A DNA stretch of 64,000 nt, from NCBI RefSeq assembly GCF_009674485.1, contig NZ_WKJJ01000006.1, positions 124,001 to 188,000 of the forward strand, written 5' to 3'. Shown one piece after another: positions 9,201 to 19,151 of the stretch (position 1 is its first letter; each line of letters begins with the position of its first letter). The stretch comes from Pseudoduganella rivuli. GTDB taxonomy: Bacteria; Pseudomonadota; Gammaproteobacteria; Burkholderiales; Burkholderiaceae_D. The notes under the pieces are model-generated. The model ran no database searches. It saw only the letters and a list, made by a program, of their open reading frames with translations, and had not been told where the DNA came from. Both the position numbers and the translations under genes were made by a program.

Positions 9201-11261
9201 ATGAATCCAGTAATGAGCCGGGCCGGCTGGGCAGCGCTATCGCTGCTGGGCGCCGCGTCCATGGGCGTGATTGCGCTGAAGCGGGGCGAAAGCATCAATG
9301 CGGTATGGATCGTGGTGGCGGCAGTCTGCGTCTACCTGATCGCTTACCGTTTCTACAGCAAGTTCATCGCCGAAAAAGTCATCGGCCTCGACGCCAAGCG
9401 CATGACGCCGGCGTACAAATTCAACGATGGTCTCGACCACGTCCCCACCAACAAGAACGTCCTGTTCGGCCACCACTTCGCCGCGATTGCCGGCGCCGGC
9501 CCGCTGGTCGGTCCCGTGCTGGCGGCACAGATGGGCTACCTGCCCGGCATGCTGTGGATCCTGGCCGGCGTGGTGTTTGCCGGCGCGGTACAGGACTTCA
9601 TCGTACTGTTCATTTCCATGCGCCGCGACGGCCGCTCGCTGGGCGACCTGATCAAATCCGAACTGGGTCCCATCCCCGGCAATATCGCGCTGCTCGGCAC
9701 CTTCATGATCATGGTGATCATCCTGGCCGTGCTGGCGCTGATCGTCGTGAAGGCGCTGGCGCACTCGCCATGGGGCAGTTTCACCGTGATGGCCACGATT
9801 CCCATCGCGCTGTTCATGGGCGTCTACACCCGCTACGTGCGGGTGGGCCGCATCGGTGAAGTGTCCATTATCGGTTTCGTACTGCTGATGTTGGCCATTA
9901 TCGGCGGCCAGTATGTGCAGGAAAACCCGGCGCTGGCGCCGATGTTCACGTTCACCGGCACCGAGCTGGTATGGATGCTGGTCGGCTACGGCTTCGTGGC
10001 GTCCGTGCTGCCGGTGTGGCTGCTGCTGGCGCCGCGCGATTACCTGTCGACGTTCCTGAAAATCGGCACCATCGTCGGCCTGGCGTTGGGCATCCTGATT
10101 GTCGCCCCGACCCTGCAAATGCCATCCGTGACGAAATTCATCGATGGTACCGGTCCGGTCTGGGCGGGCAACCTGTTCCCGTTCCTGTTCATCACCATCG
10201 CCTGCGGCGCCGTGTCCGGCTTCCACGCGCTGATCTCGTCCGGCACCACGCCGAAGATGATTGAAAACGAAAACCATGCCCGCTTCATCGGCTACGGCGC
10301 GATGCTGATGGAATCGTTCGTCGCCATCATGGCGCTGGTGGCGGCATCGACCATCGATCCGGGCGTGTACTTCGCCATGAACAGCCCCGCCGCGCTGCTG
10401 GGCACCACGCCCGAAGCAGCGGCCCAGGTGATTGCAAGCTGGGGCTTCCACGTCACGCCGGAAATGCTGGTGCAGACCGCCAAGGACGTGGGCGAGACCA
10501 CCATCATTTCCCGCGCCGGCGGCGCACCAACGCTGGCGGTCGGCATGGCGCACATCCTGTCGAACGTCATCGGCGGCAAGATGATGATGGCGTTCTGGTA
10601 CCACTTCGCGATCCTGTTCGAAGCGCTGTTCATCCTGACCGCCGTCGATGCGGGCACCCGCGCCGGCCGCTACATGCTGCAGGACTTGCTGGGCGCCTTC
10701 ATCCCGTCGTTCAAGGATTCCAACAACACCGTGGCCGGCCTGGTGGCCACCGCGCTGTGCGTGGCGGCCTGGGGCTACTTCCTGTACCAGGGCGTGGTCG
10801 ATCCGCTGGGCGGCATCAATACGCTGTGGCCGCTGTTCGGCATCGCCAACCAGATGCTGGCCGGTATCGCGCTGATCCTCGCCACCTGCGTGCTGTTCAA
10901 GATGAAGCGTGGCCAGTATGCGTGGGTCACCATGGTCCCCACCGCGTGGCTGCTGCTGTGCACCCTGACGGCCGGCTACCAGAAAATCTTCGACGCCAAC
11001 CCGAAAGTCGGCTTCCTGGCCCACGCCACCAAGTACAGCACGGCCATCACGGAAGACAAGGTGCTGGCGCCGGCAAAGTCGATGGCACAGATGCACCAGA
11101 TCGTGTTCAACGATTACCTCGACGCGTCGCTGGCGGGCTTCTTCATGGTGGTGGTGCTGTCGGTGCTGGTGTTCGGCATCCGCACCGTGCTGGCGGCGCG
11201 CGCCAGCGCCAAGCCGACCGCCAACGAAAGCCCGATGGTCGCCATGCCCGCGGTGCAGTGA
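9201..11261 (+). CDS. cstA: CstA-family carbon-starvation/pyruvate transporter
   Basis: 686 residues from the ATG at 9201, preceded by a strong Shine-Dalgarno sequence (GGAGGAG, 9191-9197); an earlier in-frame start at 9165 lacks one. A polytopic inner-membrane protein with many hydrophobic helices and the family's conserved [18 protein letters not shown] segment near residue 90 and [14 protein letters not shown] near 340. CstA and its paralogue BtsT take up pyruvate with protons, and CstA has also been linked to peptide uptake during starvation. The next gene overlaps its stop (TGATG), forming the conserved cstA-ybdD pair. Confidence 0.95.
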   Translation: MNPVMSRAGWAALSLLGAASMGVIALKRGESINAVWIVVAAVCVYLIAYRFYSKFIAEKVIGLDAKRMTPAYKFNDGLDHVPTNKNVLFGHHFAAIAGAGPLVGPVLAAQMGYLPGMLWILAGVVFAGAVQDFIVLFISMRRDGRSLGDLIKSELGPIPGNIALLGTFMIMVIILAVLALIVVKALAHSPWGSFTVMATIPIALFMGVYTRYVRVGRIGEVSIIGFVLLMLAIIGGQYVQENPALAPMFTFTGTELVWMLVGYGFVASVLPVWLLLAPRDYLSTFLKIGTIVGLALGILIVAPTLQMPSVTKFIDGTGPVWAGNLFPFLFITIACGAVSGFHALISSGTTPKMIENENHARFIGYGAMLMESFVAIMALVAASTIDPGVYFAMNSPAALLGTTPEAAAQVIASWGFHVTPEMLVQTAKDVGETTIISRAGGAPTLAVGMAHILSNVIGGKMMMAFWYHFAILFEALFILTAVDAGTRAGRYMLQDLLGAFIPSFKDSNNTVAGLVATALCVAAWGYFLYQGVVDPLGGINTLWPLFGIANQMLAGIALILATCVLFKMKRGQYAWVTMVPTAWLLLCTLTAGYQKIFDANPKVGFLAHATKYSTAITEDKVLAPAKSMAQMHQIVFNDYLDASLAGFFMVVVLSVLVFGIRTVLAARASAKPTANESPMVAMPAVQ

Positions 11262-11473
11262 TGTTCAGCGACCTGATGCAAGCCGGCTTGCAGGCCGGCC
11301 GCTACCTGGGGCAGAGCATGCGGCTGATGGTGGGCCTGCCCGAGTACGACACGTACGTGGCGCACCATGAAAAGACCCATCCGGATTTGCCGATGATGAG
11401 TTACGAAGAGTTTTTCCGCGAACGCCAGGAAGCCCGCTACGGCGGGGCCGGCAAACGCGGCGGCTGTTGCTGA
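11261..11473 (+). CDS. YbdD/YjiX family small protein (DUF466)
   Basis: 70 residues. The ATG at 11261 shares its A with the cstA stop codon (TGATG), so translation is probably coupled. The family signature is visible: [17 protein letters not shown] followed by [17 protein letters not shown], with a C-terminal double Cys (GGCC). Proteins of this family nearly always follow CstA/BtsT transporters and have been reported to be needed for their uptake activity. A good intrinsic terminator follows, so the operon appears to end here. Confidence 0.9.
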   Translation: MFSDLMQAGLQAGRYLGQSMRLMVGLPEYDTYVAHHEKTHPDLPMMSYEEFFRERQEARYGGAGKRGGCC

Positions 11474-11509
11474 AGCTGCACTGACGATTGATCCCTTTAT
11501 CCCCTTTGT

Positions 11510-11541
11510 GCCCCGGTGTCCCTGCCGGGGCGTTTTTTTTT
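11510..11541 (+). terminator. intrinsic terminator of cstA-ybdD
   Basis: GCCCCGG (11510-11516) pairs with CCGGGGC (11525-11531) around an 8-base loop and is followed by a run of nine T after one G. It lies 36 bases after the ybdD stop. Confidence 0.9.
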
Positions 11542-11632
11542 GAGGCGGGCACAGCAGTAACGTTAGATAAAAATCAACATGTTAAAGATCCCGACAGATA
11601 TATTTTCCTAACGGAATTATGGGCCGGGACCT

Positions 11633-14521
11633 ATGCTCAGCTTCGAACGCTCCGGCCTGAGCCGGAAACTCACCATGATCAGCGCCTGGTCGACCGGCAG
11701 CGCCTTGCTGCTGGCGTTCGCCGTGTTCGCGGCCACGCATGTGTCGAGCCAGCTGGAACTCGAGCGGCGCCAGTTGCACACGCTGGCGGGCACGGTGGCG
11801 GCCAACAGCGCCATCGCGCTGCTGTACGTGGATCCGTCGCAGGCGAACCAGGTGCTGGCGCTGGCCAACTTCGATGGCCGCGACGATATCCGTCAAGTAG
11901 TCCTGTTCGACCGCGACGGCAAGCTGCTGTCCCGCAGCGCCATGCACGACGACGGTCCCGCCGCCCCGCCCGACCTGGAATTGCGCCGGCTGCAGGACAT
12001 CGGCAAGGCCGGCGAACATGAATTTTCCGGGCCGCTGTGGGCGCCGGGGCTGCGCATGTACCGCGGCGTGCATTTCCAGCAAGACCAGGTGGGCGCCGTC
12101 ATGCTGGAAGCGGGATTACCCCGCATGTGGCGCGATATCCTGCAAAACCTGGTGGGCGGCGCTATCGCCGCCGTGCTGTCGTTCCTGTGCGCGCTGTGGC
12201 TGGCGCGCCGTTTCCGCGACGGCATTGCCGAACCCATCGCGAGCCTGATCGCCGCCGCGCGCCAGGCCGCCGACGGCCAACCCGGCGCCCGCCTGCAGCA
12301 CAGCCGCACCGACGAACTGGGTGCGCTGCTGGACAGCTTCAACGACATGCTGGTGCAAATGGCCAGCCGCGATGCGCGCCTGGCGCAATACCGCGACCAG
12401 CTGGAACGGCAGGTGAGCGTGCGCACCGAGCAGCTGGAAAAAGCCAAGAACGCGGCGGAAAGCGCAAGCCAGGCCAAGAGCGCCTTTCTCGCCACCATGA
12501 GCCATGAAATCCGCACGCCGATGAACGGCGTGCTGGGCATGACGGAATTGCTGCTGTCCACACCGCTGACGGACGTGCAGCGCCACTATACGGAAATGGT
12601 GCAGCGTTCCGGCGAACACCTGCTGGTCATCATTAACGACATCCTCGACTTTTCCAAGATCGAAGCGGGCAAGCTGACCGTCGAATACATCCACTTCAAT
12701 TTCCGCGAACTGCTGGACGATATCGACCAGGTGTTCACGCCGCAGGCGCATGCCAAAGGCATTGCGATCGAATTCGCCATCGCCAACGATATCCCGGTCG
12801 CCATCTGCGGCGATCCCAACCGGCTGCGGCAAGTGCTGTTCAACTTGCTGGGCAATGCCATCAAGTTCACGGAAACCGGCAAGATCACCGTCAAGGTGGC
12901 GGTCACCAATGAAGATGCGCAAAGCGTGGACTTGCGCTTTGAAGTGCATGACACGGGCATCGGCGTGTCGCGCGAGGCGCGCAGCCGCATTTTCACGTCG
13001 TTCTCGCAGGCGGACGGCTCCACCACGCGCAAGCACGGCGGCACGGGACTGGGGCTGGCGATCTCGAAACAGCTGGTGGAATTGATGGGCGGCGCCATCG
13101 GCGTCGACCACGCGCTGACGCAGGGATCGATATTCTGGTTCGCGCTGCGCTTCGACAAGCGCCGCGTCGACGAAGCCGATGGCGATACGGCTGCGCCGCC
13201 ATCGGCGGCGGCCGGCAAGCGCGCGCTGGTGGCGGACCCGCTGCCGGAAAACCGCCTGCTGCTGGAACGCCAGCTGGCGCGCTGGCACCTGCACGTCGAT
13301 TGCGCCGAATCGTCCGACGCGGCGTTGCGCATGCTGCGCGACGGCGCGGCGCGCGGCCATCCATATGACGTGGCGCTGCTGGACATGGACTTGCGCCCCG
13401 GCAGCGGCTTGATGTTGGCGGCCGACATCAAGGCCGATGCCGCCATTGCCGGCGTGCGGCTGCTGTTGCTGGCCAGCGAACGCAATGCCGCCGACACCGT
13501 GCAGCGCCGGGAAGCCGGGGTGGCGTTCCAGCTGATCAAACCGCCCCGCGCCTGCGATGTGTATGAATGCGTCGCCACGCCGCAGCGCTCGGGTACGGGC
13601 GCGCGGCAAGCTGCCGAGGCGGCGCCGCCGCACCCCGTGACTCCCTCACCGCCGCCCCCTGCCCCGCCGCCATCGCCCGGCCACGGCAAGCGCCGCAAGG
13701 TGCTGCTGGCCGAAGACAATCCCGTCAACGTCCAGGTGGCGTCGGCCATGCTGCGCGGTCTGGGACTGGAAGTGCGCTGCGCCGGCAATGGCGCGGAAGC
13801 GCTGGACGCCGTGCGCGCCGAAGGTTTCGATGCGGTGCTGATGGATTGCCAGATGCCGGTGATGGATGGCATGGCCGCCACCGCGGAAATCCGCCGCCAC
13901 GAACAGCAGCAAGGCCGCACACGCCTGCCGGTGGTGGCGATTACGGCCAACGCCTTGCCGGGCGACCGCGAAACCTGCCTGGCGGCGGGCATGGACGATT
14001 ACCTCAGCAAGCCCTTCACGCAACAGGGGCTGGGTGAAACGCTGGCGCGGTGGATCCGGCTGCCGCGTTTGCCCGCAAAGCAAGCCAATGCGCAGGCCGA
14101 TGCGCAGCTAGCCATGCCCCAGCTCCCAACCCAGGCAAGCGCCGATCCGCTGAACCCGCGCGCGCTGGACAATATCCGTGCCCTCGACCATGGCAGCAAC
14201 AACGGCAATAACAATGGGAAAACGCCCAGCCTGCTGCGCCGCGTCGTGCAGTCGTACCTGGACAACACGCCCCAGCAACTGACCGCGTTGCGCGCCGCGC
14301 TGGAAGGACAACAGCCGGATCAACTGCGACGCATCGCGCACAGCCTGAAGTCCGGCAGCGCCAATGTCGGCGCCGAGGCGCTGGCGCGCCTGTGCAAGGA
14401 ATTGGAACAACTGGGCAAGGCCCACACCACCGAAGGCGCTCCGGCCCTGCTGGCCGGCATGGAACGGGAGTTCGAAGCGGTGCGGCGCGCCCTCTGCACT
14501 GTCCTGGAAAAGGAGCCCTGA
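11633..14521 (+). CDS. hybrid sensor histidine kinase with two receivers and an HPT domain
   Basis: 962 residues. TM1 is near 20-40, then a periplasmic CHASE8-like region, TM2 near 172-192, HAMP, a HisKA domain with phospho-His near 290 ([11 protein letters not shown]), and an ATPase domain ([21 protein letters not shown]). Next come a first receiver (about 528-640, with Asp in [11 protein letters not shown] but otherwise divergent), a Pro-rich linker, and a canonical second receiver (about 687-805, AEDNPVN, Asp near 736 in [12 protein letters not shown]). The C-terminal HPT domain has its phospho-His near 902 ([13 protein letters not shown]). A complete phosphorelay is thus on one chain. The next gene, 1 base downstream, encodes the probable output regulator. 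Confidence 0.94.
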   Translation: MLSFERSGLSRKLTMISAWSTGSALLLAFAVFAATHVSSQLELERRQLHTLAGTVAANSAIALLYVDPSQANQVLALANFDGRDDIRQVVLFDRDGKLLSRSAMHDDGPAAPPDLELRRLQDIGKAGEHEFSGPLWAPGLRMYRGVHFQQDQVGAVMLEAGLPRMWRDILQNLVGGAIAAVLSFLCALWLARRFRDGIAEPIASLIAAARQAADGQPGARLQHSRTDELGALLDSFNDMLVQMASRDARLAQYRDQLERQVSVRTEQLEKAKNAAESASQAKSAFLATMSHEIRTPMNGVLGMTELLLSTPLTDVQRHYTEMVQRSGEHLLVIINDILDFSKIEAGKLTVEYIHFNFRELLDDIDQVFTPQAHAKGIAIEFAIANDIPVAICGDPNRLRQVLFNLLGNAIKFTETGKITVKVAVTNEDAQSVDLRFEVHDTGIGVSREARSRIFTSFSQADGSTTRKHGGTGLGLAISKQLVELMGGAIGVDHALTQGSIFWFALRFDKRRVDEADGDTAAPPSAAAGKRALVADPLPENRLLLERQLARWHLHVDCAESSDAALRMLRDGAARGHPYDVALLDMDLRPGSGLMLAADIKADAAIAGVRLLLLASERNAADTVQRREAGVAFQLIKPPRACDVYECVATPQRSGTGARQAAEAAPPHPVTPSPPPPAPPPSPGHGKRRKVLLAEDNPVNVQVASAMLRGLGLEVRCAGNGAEALDAVRAEGFDAVLMDCQMPVMDGMAATAEIRRHEQQQGRTRLPVVAITANALPGDRETCLAAGMDDYLSKPFTQQGLGETLARWIRLPRLPAKQANAQADAQLAMPQLPTQASADPLNPRALDNIRALDHGSNNGNNNGKTPSLLRRVVQSYLDNTPQQLTALRAALEGQQPDQLRRIAHSLKSGSANVGAEALARLCKELEQLGKAHTTEGAPALLAGMEREFEAVRRALCTVLEKEP

Positions 14522-14522
14522 T

Positions 14523-16646
14523 ATGGCAGCGCTACATAGTCCTTCACGCGGTACCGTGCTGGTGGCCGACGACGATCCCGTCATGCGCCTGCTGATGCTG
14601 GAAATGCTGGCGCAAGTGGGGCTGGATGCGGTGGAGGCGGAAGACGGCGCCGCCGCGCTGGCGCGCTTCCGCCAGATCCGCCCCGACCTGGTGCTGCTGG
14701 ACGTCGACATGCCGGGCATGGATGGCTTCGACGTGTGCCGCGCCATCCGCGCGCAAGACCACGGCGCCGCCGTGCCCATCATCATGGTGACGGGCGGCGA
14801 CGACGTCGAGGCCGTGACGCAAGCGTATGAAGACGGCGCCACCGACTTCGTGTCGAAGCCCATCAACTGGCCCATCCTGGGTCACCGCGTGCTGTACGTG
14901 CTGCGGGCCAGCGATGCGATTGCACGGCTGCGATTGGCCGACGCGCACAACCGCGCCGTGCTGGCCGCCATCCCCGACACGTTTTTCCGCCTGAACCGCG
15001 ACGGCTATTACCTCGATTACGAGCGGGGCCAGGACAACAATGGCAAATGCCGGGGCGACGCGTGCGTGGGCCGCCATATCGGCGACGTGCTGCCGCCGCC
15101 GATTGCCGCGCAAATCCTGGAACAGGTGCACGCGGTGCTGGCCACGCAAACCGTGCGGGCGCTCGATTATGAATTGCAGCACGGCGACGATGGCACGCGG
15201 CATTATGAAGCGCGGCTGGTGGCCACCGGCGCCGGCGACGTGCTGGGGCTGGTGCGCGACATCAGCGAGCGCAAACGCACGGAAGAACAAATCCGCCGCC
15301 TGGCTTACTGCGACAGCCTGACGGGCATCCCCAACCGCCAGGCCTTCCTGGAATCGCTGGAGCGGGAACTGGCCCGCTCGCGCCAGTTGGGCAAGAAATT
15401 CGCCGTGCTGTTCATGGACCTCGACGCGTTCAAGCGCATCAACGACACGCTGGGCCACGACGTCGGCGACCTGCTGCTGAAGGTTGTCTCGGAACGGCTG
15501 CACGACACCATCCGCCCCGGCGACACCGTCACCCGCGCGCAGCAGGGCGACTTCCCGCCCGGGAACCTGGCGCGCCTGGGCGGCGATGAATTCACGATCC
15601 TGATTCCCGACCTGGAAAAAGTCGACAGCGCGCTGGCCGTGGCGCAGCGCGTCAAGGATGCGATGCGCCGCCCTTTCCTGCTGGACGGCCATGAAATCTT
15701 CGTCACGGCCAGCATCGGCATTTCGCTGTATCCGCAGGACGGCGAAGACAGCACGTCGCTGCTGAAATACGCCGACACGGCGATGTACCACGCGAAAAAC
15801 CTGGGCAAGAACAATGCGCAGCTGTACAGCTCATCGCTGACGATGCAGATCATGAGCCACGTCAGGCTGGAGACAGGGTTGCGCAAGGCGCTGCAAAACG
15901 ATGAACTGTATCTGCTGTACCAGCCGCAAGTCGATTTCGCCAGTTCGCAAGTGGTGGGCGTGGAAGCGCTGGTGCGCTGGCGCCATCCGGAACACGGCAT
16001 CATGCCGCCCAACGAATTCATTCCGCTGGCAGAGGAAACCGGCCTGATCGTGCCCATCGGCGCGTGGGTGTTGCGCACCGCGTGCGTGCAGGCGCGCCTG
16101 TGGCAGGATGTGTGCCGCCGCCCGGTGCGGCTCGCCGTCAACTTGTCGGCACGCCAGTTCAAGGATGAAAACCTGGCGCAGACGGTGCTGGCCGCGCTGC
16201 ACGAATCGGGGCTGGAAGCGGGCTTGCTGGAACTGGAACTGACGGAAAGCACGTTGATGGACGACGCCCGCGCCACGCTGGCGATGCTGGAACAGTTGCG
16301 CGGCATCGGTGTGCTGCTGTCGGTCGACGATTTCGGCACCGGCTATTCGTCGATGAATTACCTGAAGCGCTTCGACGTGCACACGCTGAAGATCGACAAA
16401 TCCTTTATTTCAGGCTTGCCGCAGGATTCGGAAGACGCGGCCATCACGCGCGCCATCATCGCGCTGGGCCACGGCTTGCGCATGATCGTGGTGGCGGAAG
16501 GGGTCGAGACGGAAGAACAGTTCATGCTGCTGGAACAGTATGGCTGCGACCTTGCCCAGGGTTTTTACCTGGGCAAGCCGTCGACCAACGACGCGATCAC
16601 GCAAATGCTGAAGATAAGGCGGGCGCCGATCGTGCGGCAGGCTTGA
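14523..16646 (+). CDS. REC-PAS-GGDEF-EAL response regulator
   Basis: 707 residues. The ATG at 14523 sits 1 base after the kinase stop, so the pair is one operon. Order: a receiver (about 8-125; ADDDPVM, phospho-Asp near 59 in [12 protein letters not shown], Lys in DFVSKPI), a PAS-like sensor (about 145-250, ending [13 protein letters not shown]), GGDEF with intact RLGGDEF near 352, and EAL with VEALVRWRH near 480 and [10 protein letters not shown]. Both catalytic motifs are intact. It probably receives phosphate from the upstream HPT domain and changes c-di-GMP levels in response; the net direction (synthesis or breakdown) cannot be read from sequence. Confidence 0.94.
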   Translation: MAALHSPSRGTVLVADDDPVMRLLMLEMLAQVGLDAVEAEDGAAALARFRQIRPDLVLLDVDMPGMDGFDVCRAIRAQDHGAAVPIIMVTGGDDVEAVTQAYEDGATDFVSKPINWPILGHRVLYVLRASDAIARLRLADAHNRAVLAAIPDTFFRLNRDGYYLDYERGQDNNGKCRGDACVGRHIGDVLPPPIAAQILEQVHAVLATQTVRALDYELQHGDDGTRHYEARLVATGAGDVLGLVRDISERKRTEEQIRRLAYCDSLTGIPNRQAFLESLERELARSRQLGKKFAVLFMDLDAFKRINDTLGHDVGDLLLKVVSERLHDTIRPGDTVTRAQQGDFPPGNLARLGGDEFTILIPDLEKVDSALAVAQRVKDAMRRPFLLDGHEIFVTASIGISLYPQDGEDSTSLLKYADTAMYHAKNLGKNNAQLYSSSLTMQIMSHVRLETGLRKALQNDELYLLYQPQVDFASSQVVGVEALVRWRHPEHGIMPPNEFIPLAEETGLIVPIGAWVLRTACVQARLWQDVCRRPVRLAVNLSARQFKDENLAQTVLAALHESGLEAGLLELELTESTLMDDARATLAMLEQLRGIGVLLSVDDFGTGYSSMNYLKRFDVHTLKIDKSFISGLPQDSEDAAITRAIIALGHGLRMIVVAEGVETEEQFMLLEQYGCDLAQGFYLGKPSTNDAITQMLKIRRAPIVRQA

Positions 16647-16653
16647 CGTATTT

Positions 16654-17874
16654 TTACAGGACCCGCTCCGCCTTCAACGCCGCGATATCGGCATCGCTGT
16701 AACCCAGCGACTTCAACACCTCGTCATTGTGCTCGCCCAGCCCCGGCCCCATCCAGTGCGTATGGCCGGGTGTTTCCGACAGTTTCGGCGAAATGGCGGG
16801 CAACTTGACCGGTGTGCCGTCGGCAAACTGGTGTTGCTCGAACATGTTACGGGCCAGGAATTGCGGGTCCGTCATCATGTCCTTGACCGAGTAAATCTTC
16901 CCGACCGGGACGTCGGCCGCCTGCAGGATCGCCAGCGCTTCGTCGATGGACTTGGTGTCGCACCATGCCTGGATCGCGCCGTCGATGTCGGCGGTCCGCG
17001 CCACGCGGCCATCGTTGCGTTCCATTTGCGGGTCGTTGGCCATGTCGTCGCGGCCGATGGCCAGCATCAGGCGCTTGAAGATCGCGTCGCCATTGCCGGC
17101 GATGACGACATTGTCGCCATCCCTGGTGGTGTACGTGTTCGATGGCACGATGCCCGGCAACGCGCCGCCCGTGCGCTCGCGCACCACGCCGGCATGGTCG
17201 AATTCCGGCACCAGCGATTCCATCAGGTTGAACACCGATTCATACAGCGCCACGTCGACCATCTGGCCCTGCCCATGTTCGCGGCCGCCGGTGGCGTCGC
17301 GGTGGCGCAGCGCCATCATGGCGCCGATCACGCCGTGCAGCGCCGCCACGGAATCGCCGATCGACACGCCGACGCGCACCGGCGGCCGGTCCGCGTGGCC
17401 CGACACGTAGCGCAAGCCGCCCATCGATTCGCCGATGGCGCCAAAGCCCGGCTGGTCTTTCATCGGCCCGGTCTGGCCAAAGCCGGACAGGCGCACCATG
17501 ATGGTCGACGGCTTCACGGCTTTCAGCTGCTCGTAACCGATGTCCCATTTTTCCAGCACGCCGGGACGGTAGTTTTCAATGATGATGTCCGCCTCCAGCG
17601 CCAGCTGGCGGGCAATGGCGCGGCCACGGGCATCCTTCATGTTCAGCGTGATGCTTTTCTTGTTACGGGCCTGCACCGACCACCACAGCGACGTGCCGTC
17701 TTTCAGCACGCGCCATTTGCGGATCGGGTCGCCGCCATCGGGCGCTTCCACCTTGATGACTTCCGCGCCGAATTCCGCCAGCATGCGGGCGCAAAACGGG
17801 CCGGCAATCAGGGTGCCGAGTTCCAGGACTTTGATGCCTTTTAACGGGCCGTGAGTTGGTTTTTGGTCGCTCAT
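16654..17874 (-). CDS. CaiB/BaiF family CoA-transferase (class III)
   Basis: 406 residues from the ATG at 17874; an upstream in-frame Met would run into recR. Class III CoA-transferases move CoA between carboxylic acids through an aspartyl-CoA thioester. Typical segments are GIKVLELGTLIAGPFCARML at the N-terminus, KSITLNMKDARGR, NYRPGVLEKW, GFGQTGP, and a VDVALYESVF segment near 200 with the catalytic Asp. It starts 10 bases after the recR stop, so it may be transcribed with the dnaX-recR genes although its function is unrelated. The substrate is not identifiable. Confidence 0.9.
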   Translation of the reverse strand: MSDQKPTHGPLKGIKVLELGTLIAGPFCARMLAEFGAEVIKVEAPDGGDPIRKWRVLKDGTSLWWSVQARNKKSITLNMKDARGRAIARQLALEADIIIENYRPGVLEKWDIGYEQLKAVKPSTIMVRLSGFGQTGPMKDQPGFGAIGESMGGLRYVSGHADRPPVRVGVSIGDSVAALHGVIGAMMALRHRDATGGREHGQGQMVDVALYESVFNLMESLVPEFDHAGVVRERTGGALPGIVPSNTYTTRDGDNVVIAGNGDAIFKRLMLAIGRDDMANDPQMERNDGRVARTADIDGAIQAWCDTKSIDEALAILQAADVPVGKIYSVKDMMTDPQFLARNMFEQHQFADGTPVKLPAISPKLSETPGHTHWMGPGLGEHNDEVLKSLGYSDADIAALKAERVL

Positions 17875-17884
17875 GAATATAGGA

Positions 17885-18475
17885 CTAAGTACTGCGCCGG
17901 TCGAGCATGGCCCGCGCGATGGTGCCCGCGTCCACATATTCGAGCTCGCCGCCGACCGGCACGCCACGCGCCAGACGGCTCACCTTCAGTCCGCGCGCCT
18001 TCAGCATTTCGCTGATGTAATGCGCGGTGGCTTCGCCTTCATTGGTAAAGTTGGTGGCCAGCACCACCTCTTCCACCACGCTGTCATTGGCGCGGTCGAC
18101 CAGTTTTTCCAGGTGGATGTCTTTCGGGCCGATGCCGTCCAGCGGCGACAGGCGCCCCATCAGCACAAAGTACAGGCCTTTGTACGTCAGCGTCTGCTCG
18201 ATCATCATCTGGTCGGCCGGCGTCTCCACCACGCACAGCAGGCGCTTGTCGCGCGCTTCATCGCGGCAGGTGCCGCAAATCTCGTCTTCCGTGAACGTAT
18301 TGCACAGCGCGCAGTGGTGTACCGCTTCCACCGCCTGGTACAGCGCGCGCGACAGCATGGCCGCGCCTTCGCGGTCATGCTGCAGCAAGTGGAACGCCAT
18401 GCGCTGCGCGGATTTGGGTCCGACACCGGGCAGGCGGCGCAGTGCCTCCGTCAGGAATTCCAGCGACTTGGCCAT
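17885..18475 (-). CDS. recR: recombination mediator RecR
   Basis: 196 residues, the normal length. RecR acts with RecF and RecO to load RecA on gapped DNA. Seen are the N-terminal helix-hairpin-helix region ([20 protein letters not shown]), a four-Cys zinc finger (CALC and CGTC around 57-72) and the Toprim domain starting with [10 protein letters not shown] and ending in [18 protein letters not shown]. It sits in the conserved dnaX-ybaB-recR order, here interrupted by a YciI gene. Its ATG overlaps the YciI stop. Confidence 0.97.
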   Translation of the reverse strand: MAKSLEFLTEALRRLPGVGPKSAQRMAFHLLQHDREGAAMLSRALYQAVEAVHHCALCNTFTEDEICGTCRDEARDKRLLCVVETPADQMMIEQTLTYKGLYFVLMGRLSPLDGIGPKDIHLEKLVDRANDSVVEEVVLATNFTNEGEATAHYISEMLKARGLKVSRLARGVPVGGELEYVDAGTIARAMLDRRST

Positions 18476-18765
18476 CAGTGCTGCTTGAACTGGCTGAGGA
18501 TCTCGGCCGTCATGGTCGGCACGAATTCAGTGATGGTGTAACTGGCGGCGCCCGCCTCGTTGAACGGATCGAGTTCGATCACGGCTTCAATGTCGGCTTT
18601 GCTGTCGGCCGTGGCGATGATGACGCCCCCGGTTCGGGGCACCATCCGGCCAGACATGAGGAACATGCCATTGTCATATTGCTCGCGCAAGTATTCCCGG
18701 TGCTTGGCCAGCAGCGCATCGATCTCCTCGGCCGGCTTCAGATAGGTGAGCGAGATGATGAACAT
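18475..18765 (-). CDS. YciI-family protein
   Basis: 96 residues with the YciI/YCII ferredoxin-like fold pattern: [11 protein letters not shown], an [19 protein letters not shown] segment with the conserved His and Gly, and a [16 protein letters not shown] segment with the conserved DPF that approaches the active-site His/Asp. The biochemical role is not established for the family. It lies between ybaB and recR and overlaps the recR start by 1 base, so it is part of the same transcript. Confidence 0.85.
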   Translation of the reverse strand: MFIISLTYLKPAEEIDALLAKHREYLREQYDNGMFLMSGRMVPRTGGVIIATADSKADIEAVIELDPFNEAGAASYTITEFVPTMTAEILSQFKQH

Positions 18766-18781
18766 GGCTGGCTTTCCAGGT

Positions 18782-19108
18782 TTAGAAAGGCATCTTGAAG
18801 CCGGCCGGCAGATTCATGCCGGCGGTCAGGCCGCTCATTTTTTCCGCGGACGTGGCTTCAGCCTTGCGCACGGCGTCGTTGAACGCGGCGGCCACCAGGT
18901 CTTCCAGCATGTCCTTGTCGTCGGCCAGCAGCGACGGGTCGATCGACACGCGTTTCACGTCGTTCTTGCAGGTCATGACGACTTTGACCAGGCCGGCGCC
19001 GGACTGGCCTTCCACTTCGATGGAACCCAGCGCGTCCTGGGCTTTCTTCATGTTTTCCTGCATTGCCTGCGCTTGTTTCATCAGGCCAGCCAGTTGGTTT
19101 TTCATCAT
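18782..19108 (-). CDS. YbaB/EbfC nucleoid-associated protein
   Basis: 108 residues, the usual length. YbaB dimers bind DNA and affect nucleoid structure. Visible are the N-terminal helix [19 protein letters not shown], the central strand [22 protein letters not shown] and the C-terminal [22 protein letters not shown] helix. It sits directly downstream of dnaX as in most proteobacteria. Confidence 0.95.
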   Translation of the reverse strand: MMKNQLAGLMKQAQAMQENMKKAQDALGSIEVEGQSGAGLVKVVMTCKNDVKRVSIDPSLLADDKDMLEDLVAAAFNDAVRKAEATSAEKMSGLTAGMNLPAGFKMPF

Positions 19109-19151
19109 GGTGCGTTTCTCCTGTATTCCTGTAAGTCAGTATAGCTAATTG

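Noticed and set aside
9237..11096. 619-codon antisense frame opposite cstA, and similar long ones opposite the flavoprotein (33497-35284), GGDEF-EAL (4043-5656) and hybrid kinase (12116-13633) genes
   Set aside because: All are shadows caused by high third-position GC in the real genes; none has domains or start signals.
17875..17967. Longer N-terminus for the CaiB-type CoA-transferase
   Set aside because: The extra 31 residues overlap recR and lack family similarity; the ATG at 17874 gives the normal start.
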